Part shown: positions 1-10,315 of the stretch, in pieces
How positions within the stretch are numbered: position 1 is the first letter of the stretch
Layout: each line of letters opens with the position of its first letter
Assembly (NCBI GenBank): GCA_029378245.1
Contig: JARKIF010000013.1
Coordinates: forward strand, 868,001-932,000
Source of the DNA: Roridomyces roridus
Taxonomy: Eukaryota > Basidiomycota > Agaricomycetes > Agaricales > Mycenaceae
DNA length: 64,000 bases
Direction: 5' to 3'
The notes under the pieces: model-generated
Told to the model about the DNA's origin: nothing
Seen by the model: only the letters and a program-made list of their open reading frames with translations
Databases searched by the model: none
Made by a program: the position numbers and the translations under genes

Positions 1-2450
1 ACGGCAGATCTCCGCGTTCCTACGCGGAACTGAAGCTGGGAGAAAAGTGCCATAGAGTAGGACCGGTATGCCGCCTGCGAGGAGCCAATGCTTTTCCAGC
101 CAGCCGGCCCACACACCTTGGTCAGGTGGTGGTGGCGTCGACTGGGACCCACCCCGCACTCGAGCACATCGTCCCCGGCTACGGTGCAGTCTAATATCCA
201 ATTTACTCCTCTGCCGCCCAGGGACGAAAAAGCCGAGGACGCTCCGTACCGGGATCTTCCTCTGCCGCTTCTCTCATCCCGCAGCCACCATCAGAAATGA
301 ATGGGCAATGAGGGCGTCGTTATGGAATCCAAAACCGCAACATATCGACACACGCACCAGAGAGAGGGTAAGGTTCGGCCATTGTTTTTCCAGAACCTTG
401 ACCGATTTCATTCCCGGATTCCCTGGCATTCTCAGTCCATGGGATGCGAATAAAAACCGCAAGTGGATCACCCATCTTCCGGAAATATTATTTTCCCGTA
501 CACCCCAACTTCCCTGTCGCTGTCGCTCCCCGAACTTGCGCCTAATCTCCTCCGTTTGCAGCTCAGGGTAGCCGTGAGGCGCCTGGGAAAATCCGGTCAT
601 TCAAGGAGACTGGCTGTGGAGAATCTTGAGATCAAGCCATTCTCCGCGTAACTTTCCGCTCATCTTCTTCTCCCTTCCCTGCGTAACCTCGAGGCGTGAA
701 CATCGCAATATCTCTGAGGTGACAGGTTGACAGTCCCTGAGCTGGACGTGCCGAGTCTCTGGCGGTGGACGAGATCGATTGCTTGCCGGCGCCCCCAGCC
801 TCGCGTGCCCGCAGGCCAGCCAGCGTCCCGCACCCCGGGGAATCCTCCTGAAACACGTTCCCACCAGAAGCTGCGAGTCCTGAGCACGCGAGCATATGAC
901 ATCCAGAACGCAAGCTCTAGATGTAGAAATTTCCCATCTGCGACCTTCATCGTGCCGCTCTATTGGCTGTTCTGATTTTGGCAGCTCCGCGTGGCTTTAT
1001 AAACGAGTGAAAAGTTGCCCACCGTACCCTGTACGACCGGAGCAAGGGCCTCGACGTCCCAAAGAGTCGAGTCAGTCGCACGGAGTCCCGTCGTCCAAGG
1101 ACCTGGGAATGAGTTCGGCTTGTGAGAAGAATCTGCCTGTATCGGCTTGAGCTCTTACTCAGCGATAGACCATGTATGATGTATTGACTTACTGGTCGAG
1201 AGGTACGCGCCATAGATGGATATCGGCCCTGACGTCGTTCTTTCCCTGGAACCCGCAGCTGGTGATTCGGACAATTTTGTGGAATCTAAATACCTCTCAC
1301 CAGCACAGAAAAACGGCGCCTGCCACCGATACGACTCGAGGTCGTCTGCCGTGAGCCTCCTCCGTCCTCCGTTCATTAGACAAGTAGAATCGGAAATCCC
1401 AAAGCTACGCGGAGTGGGGAGGAGCCGCCCGAGAGTTATTTTGGCAGCGTCGAGCAGACTCCAGCTCAATGGCACCTAATTGCCAATCCAGGCAATCGGC
1501 CAATTATGAGGGACGAACGCACAGAATTCTGGGCGGACAGCTCGTTCGAGTCATCCAAAGCTCCGATCTCATCCATGATCCAGTGCCGCGGGACAAGGTC
1601 TGATAGGTGGCACGCACATCTTGGCGCCGGTGTACTGCGGCGTGCATCCTCATGTTTTCGTCCGTGTGCCGCGCTACTTGTGTTGGGATAAGAAAGATAC
1701 GCCACGGAATGATCACTGCATAGTCAAGGACTGGGGCTTGAGCGTCGGTAGCTCGGCGACTCGCTGGGCGCTCGGTTTCTCCCAGAGAAGCTCAGTATTA
1801 GGAACTGAGTTGCTGTACGTGTCTAATCAATTCTGGGGTGAGAAAAGCAAAGTAGCACGGAGATGAAATGTACGACCTGAGACTCTTTACGAGACGCACT
1901 ATAACTCTGACATTCAGAATGGAAACTTGCAAAATGACCGTCGTAATACGAACCTTAGTGGCCTTTACGTGGCGCTTCTGAAATGAGGGAGCTTCAGTTG
2001 CTATGTAGGAGATTTCGGTGAACACAGAGTCGGGCGATTCGGGCAGTAGAAAAGGAAGCTTGATCGAATAGACAAAGAAGGCGGACATGAGAAAAAGATC
2101 GGCTCCGTGAGGTACGAGCATTGACGAGAGTGGAGTCGAGACAATATGTAAGACATCCATCCGGGCAGGAGACATGGACAGTGCCGTCAAATTGTTGACC
2201 AGTGGTAGAGGAAGAGCCCGGAGCCGGAAAGCGGACGCTACCAGAGCACTTTGAGATCCAAGGCCTAGCGTCGCTGCATCGGATGATGACGGTCAAGAGC
2301 AGAAAGCGGTCCCGAAAGTCCGACATCACGAGATCACGACATCACTTGATCGACCGAATTCCGACTTCCGATAACTTATCAGATCAGCCGTACGCGCCGC
2401 AGTCCGCAGTGCCCTCCTTAGGCCAAGGAAGTTCCTTGTTTCAAACCACC
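1..2450. other. No assignable gene
   Basis: Open frames here are short, have no recognisable domain, and have no chain of splice sites linking them. A TATA-like stretch (tttataaa) lies near 990 with no convincing gene behind it. An antisense frame at 1798-2190 has plausible composition but no motif that I recognise. I treat this as intergenic or decayed sequence. Confidence 0.5.
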
Positions 2451-3250
2451 ATGGCCGGCGTCGAAAACATCTACATCCGCCGTTTTCGTCCATCCGACCT
2501 GTCCCAAGTTCGAGCTCTTCTCCTCGAGGGCTTCGTTACTAGCGGTGCGTCAACTTGATTTCACTGCTAATCGAGTGATAGGCAGCTGAGACGTCCACAG
2601 AGGGCAGCGTCACCGTCGTAGCTCAGCGCCGAGCACTACTCAAACCGCCCTCCCTCCTGTCGTACCTCCTCGCTGGCTTCGGCGTCACCCTCCTCTCGCG
2701 TGGCCTCAACACATTGACAGCGTCCTCGGGGCATTATTCTGCGCGGCTGGATTCGCGCTCTTCCTGGCTGTCCGGGACGCACAAAATATGCGATCCTTCT
2801 GCGAGTCGGCGTTCGTCTCCGACTTTGGCGACATCGAGAAGCACTACAGCGAGCCCAGCGCGCTGTTCGTGGCCGCACTTCGAGGGGATAAAAATACTCT
2901 GCATATCGAGGAGGTGGTAGGCTACGTCGGGTTCGGTGCGTCTCTTGGTTTACTTTCCCGCGCAGTTCATTGCTGATATATCATAGAATATCAACATGGC
3001 CAAGAGAGCGCAACCGTCCGCCGGATGGTCGTCTCAGCCAAACACCGTCGCCCTTCTCCTCGTTGACGCAGTAACAACCTACTCGCGAACCCTGAACCCC
3101 GGTCTCAGATACATCGACCTCAAGACGAGCGAGTATCAGCCCGGTGCACAGCGGTTGTATAAAAGATTGGGATGGCAGGTCATAGGGACGGAGACGCATG
3201 GGAATTTATTGTTCAGCAGGACACTGACACATTTCCGCAGACCAGTGTGA
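2451..3250 (+). pseudogene. GNAT-family N-acetyltransferase, frame-broken
   Basis: Starts at an ATG in an ACCACCATGG context. Intron 1 is 2545-2600 (56 bp) and intron 2 is 2936-2986 (51 bp), both GT-AG. The translation begins MAGVENIYIRRFRPSD, which is typical of a fungal GNAT, and has two hydrophobic segments (around 2635-2700 and 2715-2780), suggesting a membrane-anchored acetyltransferase. The end carries YQPGAQRLYKRLGWQ, matching GNAT motif B. There are two breaks. Near 2700 the frame slips by one base between the two hydrophobic segments. Near 3040 the frame jumps just after VVSAKHRR, where the acetyl-CoA pyrophosphate loop (R-x-x-G-x-G/A) should be, and the loop glycines are absent. With motif A deleted the product is unlikely to bind acetyl-CoA. 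Sequencing error could explain one indel, less easily the missing loop. Confidence 0.75.
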
Positions 3251-3311
3251 ACAGCAAAACATCCATTCCATTACTTAAATAAATACATTAAAACCTCAAA
3301 ATCCCAAATCT

Positions 3312-4390
3312 CTAGTAAGTAATCGTAATAACAGCGGCAGTCGACCCTCCGGTGTTGACCGTGGTCGAGATACCGTCGGCGGGGTCGCTGAGGGTGCTCC
3401 AGGTGATAGAGGGGAAGGTACCATCCGAGAGCTCGAGATTGGTCTGCGAGAATACGGTGGAGCCGGCGGGGTACGTGCTCGGACCCGTCACGCCGTATGA
3501 TTCCAAGGTGAGTGTAGCCCACTTGAGTTCCTCACCGCCGACGACGGTGAGAGCGGTGCCGCCAATGTTGGTGAATTGCGAGCTGCGTGAAGATGAGATA
3601 AAAGATAGGAGGGGACAATGAAAGACGCACTTGTAGTTGAAAGTGTTGCCTGCGCCTGTGCCGACGAGCTCGACGATACCGTTCAGAACCTGACCGACAC
3701 CGACTTGGACAGGGGTGGTGAAGAAGGTGTTATCTCCTGGTAATTGAATGAAAGGTCAGTGTCCGTACAATCTCAATAAAAGGAAGATGGACTGACCATA
3801 CAGGTACCAGGTGGCGACGGACCAGAACTGCCCTCCACCAGCGGCAGAGCCTCCGTACTACGATAGACACGTTAGAGGGAGTCATAGAATCGTCATAGAC
3901 ACGAACCTGAAGAACGGGCTGCATAATAGCATCGAAAGTCCCAGGTTCGATCGAGTTGAACAAGAAGATCGTCTGGCCGACCCAGGACGCAGGCACAGCC
4001 GGAACACTCCACGTCGTCTTGAACGACCCGATCGGCACGCCGTTGTTAAACCAGTTGGCGTCCGCAACCCTGTTGAAAATGGATTAGCCGTAGCGCCCGA
4101 CGGTCATGGGTAACGCACCAGCCAGTTTCCTCAGGGGCCACGGGCGTAGTCTTGGTAGGTTGCCGGGTAGCAGCGTGCTTGCTAACGACCTTGCCCGTCG
4201 AGTCAAAGACGTGGATTTCGGAGCCGACGTGCGCGAGACTGCCACCAGTGGGGATGACAGTAATGTTGGAGGCGGCGCGGAAGCCACCTGGTGTGAGGAC
4301 ACGGTCAGTGGGGGCGCGCGCTGCAGGAACGGCAGCGGCAAAGGGGAGGAGGATGGCAGAGATGACGAGGGTGAATGTGGAAGCGCGCAT
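3312..4390 (-). CDS. Secreted beta-rich protein of an unnamed basidiomycete family
   Basis: Five exons: 4390-4119, 4069-3907, 3857-3797, 3736-3631 and 3582-3312. All splice sites are GT-AG, phases close exactly, and the product is 290 aa. The start MRASTFTLVISAILLPFAAA is a clear signal peptide. The core has TTWSVPAVPASWVGQTIFLFNSIEP followed within a few dozen residues by MQPVLQYG and FWSVATWYL, then many Thr/Ser/Val-rich strands up to the end NTGGSTAAVITITY. I remember this pattern as a conserved secreted family of mushrooms. The W-x-VP and LQ-YG blocks vaguely resemble the concanavalin-like fold of glutamic (G1) peptidases, but I do not see a convincing Gln/Glu catalytic pair, so no enzymatic role is assigned. 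A TATA box lies about 55 bases upstream of the ATG. Confidence 0.8.
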
Positions 4391-4444
4391 TATGGAGAGA
4401 GGTACCGGAGAGATGCCTAAGGTTTTGGAGGGAGTCTCGCCATC

Positions 4445-4451
4445 CTTTATA
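4445..4451 (-). promoter_or_regulatory. TATA box of the secreted-protein gene
   Basis: TATAAAG on the minus strand, 55 bases upstream of the ATG at 4390. This spacing fits a fungal core promoter with a short 5' leader. Confidence 0.5.
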
Positions 4452-5526
4452 CGACGGTCCAACCCTAACGTGTTCTAAAACATTTGACGTAAATCAAGGA
4501 GGTCCATCTTCGCATGACCGGGGATACACATGACGGGAAAAGAGGCAGTTAGTCGAGCCATGCTCTCTCTTGTGTCCCGTGGCAGCCCATGCCATTGCGG
4601 TTACAATCTGTTGTGTCGTCATAAAAGCTAAAACGTAAAGAGGTGGGCTCGAGCCTCACACTCAGGAGGTCCAGTGGGGTATCAGTAGACGCCTGGGACG
4701 TGAGCCTCCTATTAGATTTCCTGCGTTGCGCTGAGGACGCCAAAAACAATATGTACGGATCAGGTTGGGATCAGCCGTTGCTCCTGCGGTCCCGTCCGTC
4801 TAACGCGGCTATCAACGGGTTGCTGCACAGATGCTGCATAGATGTACCACGGTAAGACTCACCTCGTGAATGCACAAAACAAGCGGTTCCAGCCGTCCAG
4901 GCGATCCACTGCAACGAGTCTAATTCTTCGGAGCATCACTGATGCCCCTGACGGAGCGCGCAAGTTCCGTGGTTTTCCGAGGCGAAAATGGCCCAATTGG
5001 GATGGAAATGGCGGAATGCAACGGACGGTGGTAGTATTACGGTCTTGAAGATCTCGAGTCAATAAGTGTACTTGCAAGTATTTCTGAGCTCTTTAGGACT
5101 CAGGAGTTACTTGGAGGTAAGGTAATAGACAACGACTCATACTATACATGCTTCTTTAACCCACCGCTGCCAGAACGAGAACGACGATCGACATTCGGCA
5201 TTCGGCGGTCTTAACAGTAGCTCTCGCTTCATGCGGTATAGGTTCCACGAAGTCAGCGCAAACAACTAGGAACGGTACCCATTCGACCTAGTTGAGCCGT
5301 CGTCAGGCCAGGCGCATCGCCGCCCATGCACATGGCCGTCCGTTCTGGAGATGACTATTACTTAGCGAATCGTTTCGTGGGACGGATCGGCACACAATAA
5401 TTAGTGGGTAGTCAAGCAATCTTACGCGTTTATCACGAATACCGAATGCATTCTGGGGTAGATTGTAGAAACGCTGCCCTTGCCAAATGGGTGCGTGCAA
5501 CTCAGGATGTAAAAGAGTAAAACGAA
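4452..5526. other. Intergenic, no gene seen
   Basis: No open frame here shows a recognisable domain or a consistent splice chain. The stretch probably serves as promoter DNA and spacer before the tRNA gene. Confidence 0.45.
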
Positions 5527-5610
5527 TGATTCGAGCCGGGCTCGAACCGACGACCGCCTGCGATAACGTGATGTAAAGCAGAAGTGATAAACCAACTACA
5601 CCATCGAACC
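5527..5610 (-). tRNA. tRNA-Val (anticodon TAC) with a 9-nt intron
   Basis: Read on the minus strand it folds as a full cloverleaf. The acceptor GGTTCGA pairs with TCGAATC and the discriminator is A. The D arm is closed by GTG/CAC around AGTTGG. The anticodon stem is TCTGC/GCAGG. The T arm is GTCGG-TTCGAGC-CCGGC. The anticodon loop reads TT-TAC-A followed by about nine extra bases (TCACGTTAT) at the canonical intron position after base 37. The mature length is about 75 nt. It resembles fungal tRNA-Val genes. This is the only tRNA in the window that looks canonical in every arm. Confidence 0.88.
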
Positions 5611-5689
5611 ATGACTGCAGGTGAAGGGTACACACCTCGCTCCAACAGTGGCGTCATCCGAGGGTGGGACCTCCTCGGCTCGAGCCCAG

Positions 5690-5989
5690 CAATGAGCATC
5701 TCAGAAATTCCGCAAGGACCTCCGTCTTCTCCTCCAACTCTCCAGTGCCCAGATCGAACGTTTGCGTCTCCAGCCGCCCATGACCCCCGATCAAGTCTAC
5801 CAACGGCTAACGAGACCAAAGACAACGCGCCGGCTGCAGACGCGAGCGAGGAGCAGAACGAGGACTCAGGAGCAGACCTCCGACGCGCAGACCTCCGACG
5901 CGCAGACCTCCGACGCCAACAACGCCGCAACTCAAGTGGCGAACCAGAGCCCAGACGACGCGCAGCCTAACAAGGACGTGCTAGCATAG
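5690..5989 (+). pseudogene. Possible C-terminal gene fragment with a coiled-coil-like stretch
   Basis: One frame reads LLLQLSSAQIERLRLQPPMTPDQVYQ, then a QTSDA repeat block and a stop at 5989. It looks like the amphipathic, polar tail of a larger protein whose upstream part is missing. It directly follows the tRNA gene, so truncation is plausible. No family is recognised, and the frame could be chance. Confidence 0.3.
5872..5916 (+). repeat. Three perfect 15-bp tandem units
   Basis: GCAGACCTCCGACGC is repeated three times without a mismatch. The 15-bp period keeps any frame open and encodes QTSDA repeats in one frame. Confidence 0.9.
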
Positions 5990-6250
5990 AGAGTGTATAT
6001 GTACTACAACGACGATCCACGCAGACAGATTCTTATTCTAGTGCGGAGTGCCCAATGCGATGGTAAAGTCACGCGTTCGGATGCGAGGATGCATTGGTAA
6101 AGTCACGTGATTGTCATTTAATTCGTAATAGCGTATTGAGATACAGGTAGCGCACGCAAAGGAGAGCGGAAAGGAGTGTAAGCGATGCGAGGTAAAGCAA
6201 CGGAAGGTGGCGCAGTAAATGAGTGTGGGTTCATGAGGACGAGGAGGGGC

Positions 6251-6675
6251 CAGTGATGGCCCTAAGGCCTTAATTATAGACCCTCCGAATAATTAAGGCC
6301 TTAGGCCTTAGGTTAAGACCTTAGGGCTTAGGCAGCCTCAGCCCTTAGATCCCAAAAAGGAAATAATTTCTCATCATACACAGACCAACTGGAACCATTC
6401 AAGCAACAGCTATGGAGCTCAAAACCAACTCAAAACGGGCAAGTGTGTCATCTGTGAGCTATAGACAATATCCCTATCAGGAGCAACAACTCACACTGGG
6501 ATGAACAGGAGTGCCGGGTGTTTGCCGGATGCCGATCCATCAAAATTGATCCCATTGGTAAGCCTTAGGCCTTAGGTTGAAAACCAGGCTCCAAGCTAAG
6601 GCTTAGCCTCAGGGCTTAATTAAGGCCTAAGGCCTTAGGACGAACCTCAGGCCTTAGGCCTTAGGGCCAACACTG
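6251..6675. mobile_element. hAT-like MITE with palindromic CCTTAGG arrays
   Basis: The left end is CAGTGATGGCCCTAAGGCCT. The reverse complement of the right end is CAGTGTTGGCCCTAAGGCCT, giving 19 of 20 matching terminal bases. The element is flanked by perfect 8-bp direct repeats GGAGGGGC (6243-6250 and 6676-6683). An 8-bp duplication and termini starting CAGTG are classic for the hAT superfamily. It is 425 bp long and has no coding capacity. Both ends carry clusters of AAGGCCTTAGG-type palindromes, which could be transposase-binding subterminal repeats or form hairpins. Confidence 0.85.
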
Positions 6676-6777
6676 GGAGGGGCCGGCGGTGGACGGAAGA
6701 GAGGGGAGCACATTGGTTATCGGGCCATAACTGCCGTCGTCAGATCGGACCTGGAACCGTTTCGTTTGACTGTCCGG

Positions 6778-7455
6778 GGTGGACAAAAATGGTGTCCTTT
6801 TCTGTATGGTGGCATTTTTGTGCAATGAGAGCAGTCATATTCATAGATCTCCGTGAATCTACATGTTTTTCCCGCCATCACGGAAAAAATGACATTGTGA
6901 TCAAAGATCTTCGAAGATCCTCGAAGACGACCCCTCTTTTTTATTTCTGATGCCTTTTATTTTTTGATGTCCTTCAAACAAAAAGAGGTCAGTGAATGAA
7001 AAAAAAAGACTAGTGGGTGGAGATCTACATACTGATCTCTTTTTTTCCCCCCCACTTGCCGAGCCGGCTGCCGACTGCCTTTGATTTGCTGATAGATGAC
7101 CCCGGCAGGCACACAGTCAGGTTGATGGGAACATTTAGAAGGCATCGGGCATCACATCGGCCTGATGAGAGCCCGGCCAACATTGGGATAGCCAAAAATA
7201 AAAAGGTCCTCCAAGAGAAAAAAAGAGACGGTCAAGATCTTTGAAGATCTATGTGTTTTTGCACAGCCACTCATTCTACACAGATTGATGTGTTTCTCTG
7301 ATTTCTCCCTGGAAAAAAAAAGGTGGGTACATAAAAAAGCACCTCAGATTTGAGGATCTATGTGAAAAGCTGTAGATCTTCAAAGAAATACATCAATCTA
7401 TGACATTGGGCGAAAAAACAGGCCCTCAAAAAAACTAAATGATTTTTGTCCACCG
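6778..7455. mobile_element. Short inverted-repeat element next to the recombinase gene
   Basis: The left end reads GGTGGACAAAAAT and the right end is its reverse complement ATTTTTGTCCACC. The matching can be extended outward through a CGG/GCGG context. A 3-bp CGG duplication is possible but too short to be sure. The interior is AT-rich with AGATCTTC palindromes and no coding sequence. The superfamily is not assignable by eye. The right end lies only about 8 bases beyond the stop codon of the DUF3435 gene. Confidence 0.6.
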
Positions 7456-7462
7456 CGGTCAA

Positions 7463-9264
7463 TCATAGTTTCGCCTGGCATTGGGAAGCTGCTCCTATGC
7501 GCTGGAAATGGACGGCGATGTCGGGAAATGATCTTTGACAACTGGAGCACTTGTATTTCAGAGGCTGAAAGCAACGATGAGGCTCGGAAGCTGGATCGAT
7601 CTCGTCAGATGGCAGACCACAGAAGAAGTGGATGAACAAACCTTGGCCTTTTCCGCACGGAACTCGACCAGCTCCTCGTCCATGAAAAGCTCCATCCGCT
7701 CCGCAGCGTTGAGCGAGATTGGCGCGTTCTCATCTCGCGTCTTTGACATTCCGCGGATGGTCTACAGCCGTCAAAACCGAGTAGATGAAAAGAACAAAAG
7801 CACGAACCTTCATGATGTCCGTATTGACCTCGTTCTCCTCGTGGCGACCAGCCAGAACGGCACTGAGATCCACGGTCGACATCCTCGACTGGTACGCTTT
7901 CTGTATGTGTATTAGCAGACGGGCAATTGACTGGTGGGACGACTTGCCGAAAAGATACCGGATTCTTCGGTGTGGCCCATAAGCAGCTCACGGTCACTTT
8001 GCGAGACCGATGCATTGAGATTGTTGGCGGAGCACCGGCGGAAGCAGTACCACGTCAGCATGTCTATGTCAAATGATCAATACAAGACCAGAAAAAAGTT
8101 GAAGCGACTTGCCTTCAAAGCCCAACCGCAACCCGACCTCCCGAAGGTTCCTCGTCGCCATCCCATAAGGCATCGCGAGCGTGTCGGAAGTGGTGTATCG
8201 GCCTTCTTCAAAGACAGTCTTCCGGAACACCAGCATCGTCTTGGCCGATTCCTTGATGGTCAGTTTGTGGGCGATGGTGCACGGCTCCTCTGGGAAAAAA
8301 ATCTCGTCGGCCGTCTTGATACCGACAAAGATGTCGTCCTTGAGCGCGGAAACGAGAGAATACATCATGGCATCGGTCTCGCGCTGGTCAGCCCGTTCGG
8401 CAAGAAGACAAAACATCTTAAACTTGGAGTCGTCGTAGCGAAACCCTTTGAGCAGCTGGGGCTTGAGCACGAGGGCGATACGCGGACGACGAGGAGCTGC
8501 TGGGTTCGGGAGAGCCCAAAATTCGTGGTCGCCCCACGTCAACGCCTCGTTGGACTTGCGATACGAGCTTGATTCGACCAGCGCGCCGATTCGCTCAGAG
8601 GATAGGCAACATATAAGAGTCGCGTAAATGGCGTCGATGCGAGAACGTTGGGTCTTGAAGACCTTCTTGTCGCGCAGTATGCCAAGGATGAGGATCGCCA
8701 CGTCTACAACATCGGCAATAGGTTTCTCGCGGGACTTGGTGGACAGTTTGGAGGTGTCATCAAACTCGCGCGAATGAAAAAAGGCGAGGATTTGCTGACG
8801 GTACTCCTTGGAGAGAACGACGCCTGCATATTGGTTCCATACGGCAAAAAGGGTGAAGATGTAGCCTTGGATGGTTCCGAGTCCTTTGACGACAAATTTT
8901 TCGATACGGCCCTGTAAGGTGTAGCCGAGCCATCGAACGAACTCTTTGAAGGCTCCTGGAAGACGTGAGGTGAGAAAAATGGCGTGTGGGATGACGCACG
9001 CTGCGGTGGGAGTGCTGCTCCAGGCACGATCTCTATCGCCAACTTCATCTCTCCCTCCTGCGGTTCGTAAAACTTGTCCGAAAACAGTCCCCACAGCTTC
9101 TTTAGGCGGTTGTGGAAGTTGAGGGTTGGCTGAAGAATCTTCTTGTGATGGAAGATGCCTTCTAGAGACATGGTCATGAGAGCGCGCTTGGCCTCGTCCG
9201 CTTCGGCCAGGGCAATACGCGCTGCCTCCTCGTCCGAGATGCGGGGTTTGGATTTGCGGGCCAT
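7463..9264 (-). CDS. DUF3435 (FluG-domain) tyrosine-recombinase-like protein
   Basis: Six exons, all in phase: 9264-9000, 8955-8113, 8063-7948, 7900-7808, 7740-7642 and 7564-7463, giving 505 aa. Introns 2 (8064-8112) and 3 (7901-7947) use GC-AG with the strong GCAAGT donor. What looked like a frameshift near 9000 is a normal 44-bp intron. The N terminus is MARKSKPRISDEEAAR. The core has LSSERIGALVESSSYR, LTWGDHEFW, FKMFCLLAE and DAMMYSLVSALKDDIF, the pattern of DUF3435. The C-terminal part has WYCFRRC, ELLMGH and IFSKAYQSRM, which correspond to the box II Arg, GH and nucleophile Tyr of tyrosine recombinases. A zinc-finger-like CSSCQRSF...H ends the protein. The family includes the captain recombinases of Starship elements and relatives in other fungi. 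Catalytic activity is inferred. Confidence 0.8.
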
Positions 9265-10315
9265 TATAGATATATTAAGGTAGAGGAAGGAGTGTTTGGT
9301 TCGTGAAAGAGGAAGGAGAGGAAGGGAGGGAGGGAGGGAGGGAGGGAGGAAAGAGACGCCGCCGCAGACGCGTCTGATGCTGACCAAATGCTGACGTAAC
9401 ACGTATTTGACGCCAGCGATGACGCATGCCGCCGCATCAAGGCCTTTCCGGGTCCCGCCCCTTTCCATCGTGCAATCCGTTATTGCTCCTCAAAGAGAGG
9501 TCAGCAGGCTGAGGGCCTCTGTGGCACCAGTCTGTTATTCAATGTTTTACTGGGCCTCTCCGGCCACGAGCCTGGCTGCCTACTCACTCTCACTCAGGAA
9601 GCAGGGACTTGTGCAAATCTTATGAGCATTGACTGCAACCCGATCGGACTGAGAGCGCACGGACCATGCTGTTTGGATTTGCATGTCTTTGATCTGATTT
9701 GGTCTCGGCATCCTTCTCTTTCCACCACCACATGTCCACGGTACTCTTCCTGAACCAGCGAGCCTCTCATCGAGACTCTGGAGACTTCCCATGAATCGTC
9801 GCCTTCATTTTGCCTTCGTTACCTCTGCTATCATCATCAACTGTCTTGCATGGCCACAAATACTCGAGAGAAAGTTCTCATCGTTAATAAGCTCGCAACG
9901 CAAACGTTCATAAACCTCACCACAGCCTCGGAAACGCCCGGGTTCTCAAGGCATGAAGACTCTCCACAAATCTCGCACTTGAAAAATGGTTGGCGTCACG
10001 TCTTTCAGAATCATTACGCTGTCGTTGTCCGCGCTATCAGTCCCAGCTCTTGATTCACACGCTCGGCCACAGCTGACTGATCCACCCGACCCTATCCTCC
10101 TCGATGCCGATATCTTCACGTCGCTTGCACATGGTACACACTAGGGCTTCTCAGCGAAACGATAAACGTGCAAGGCGATAGTAAGAATGGGGCCGGCAAC
10201 CGTCACACCCGTTCCTCCATTTCTCTGACCCTTTCAAGATTCTTCACGGTGCCATGTCGCCGCAGCGCACCTCCCTCATCTTCACCCCACGATCATACTT
10301 GTCCTTTTGAGAAGG
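9265..10315. other. Intergenic between the recombinase and DUF6533 genes
   Basis: It contains a purine-rich microsatellite close to the recombinase start and no gene that I can defend. It would hold the divergent promoters of the genes on either side. Confidence 0.45.
9324..9349 (+). repeat. (GGGA)n microsatellite
   Basis: About six GGGA units lie roughly 60 bases upstream of the recombinase start codon. G-run spacing of this type can form a quadruplex. A promoter effect is only a possibility. Confidence 0.85.

Noticed and set aside
1155..1479. Pair of opposed frames of about 100 codons
   Set aside because: Neither has a domain, promoter or splice support.
8955..9000. Apparent frameshift in the DUF3435 gene
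   Set aside because: A GT-AG intron of 44 bp at 8956-8999 joins the frames exactly.
9391..9402. TTAC-like motif upstream of the recombinase as a captain target site
   Set aside because: The TTAC(N7)A spacing does not fit and such a short motif is expected by chance.
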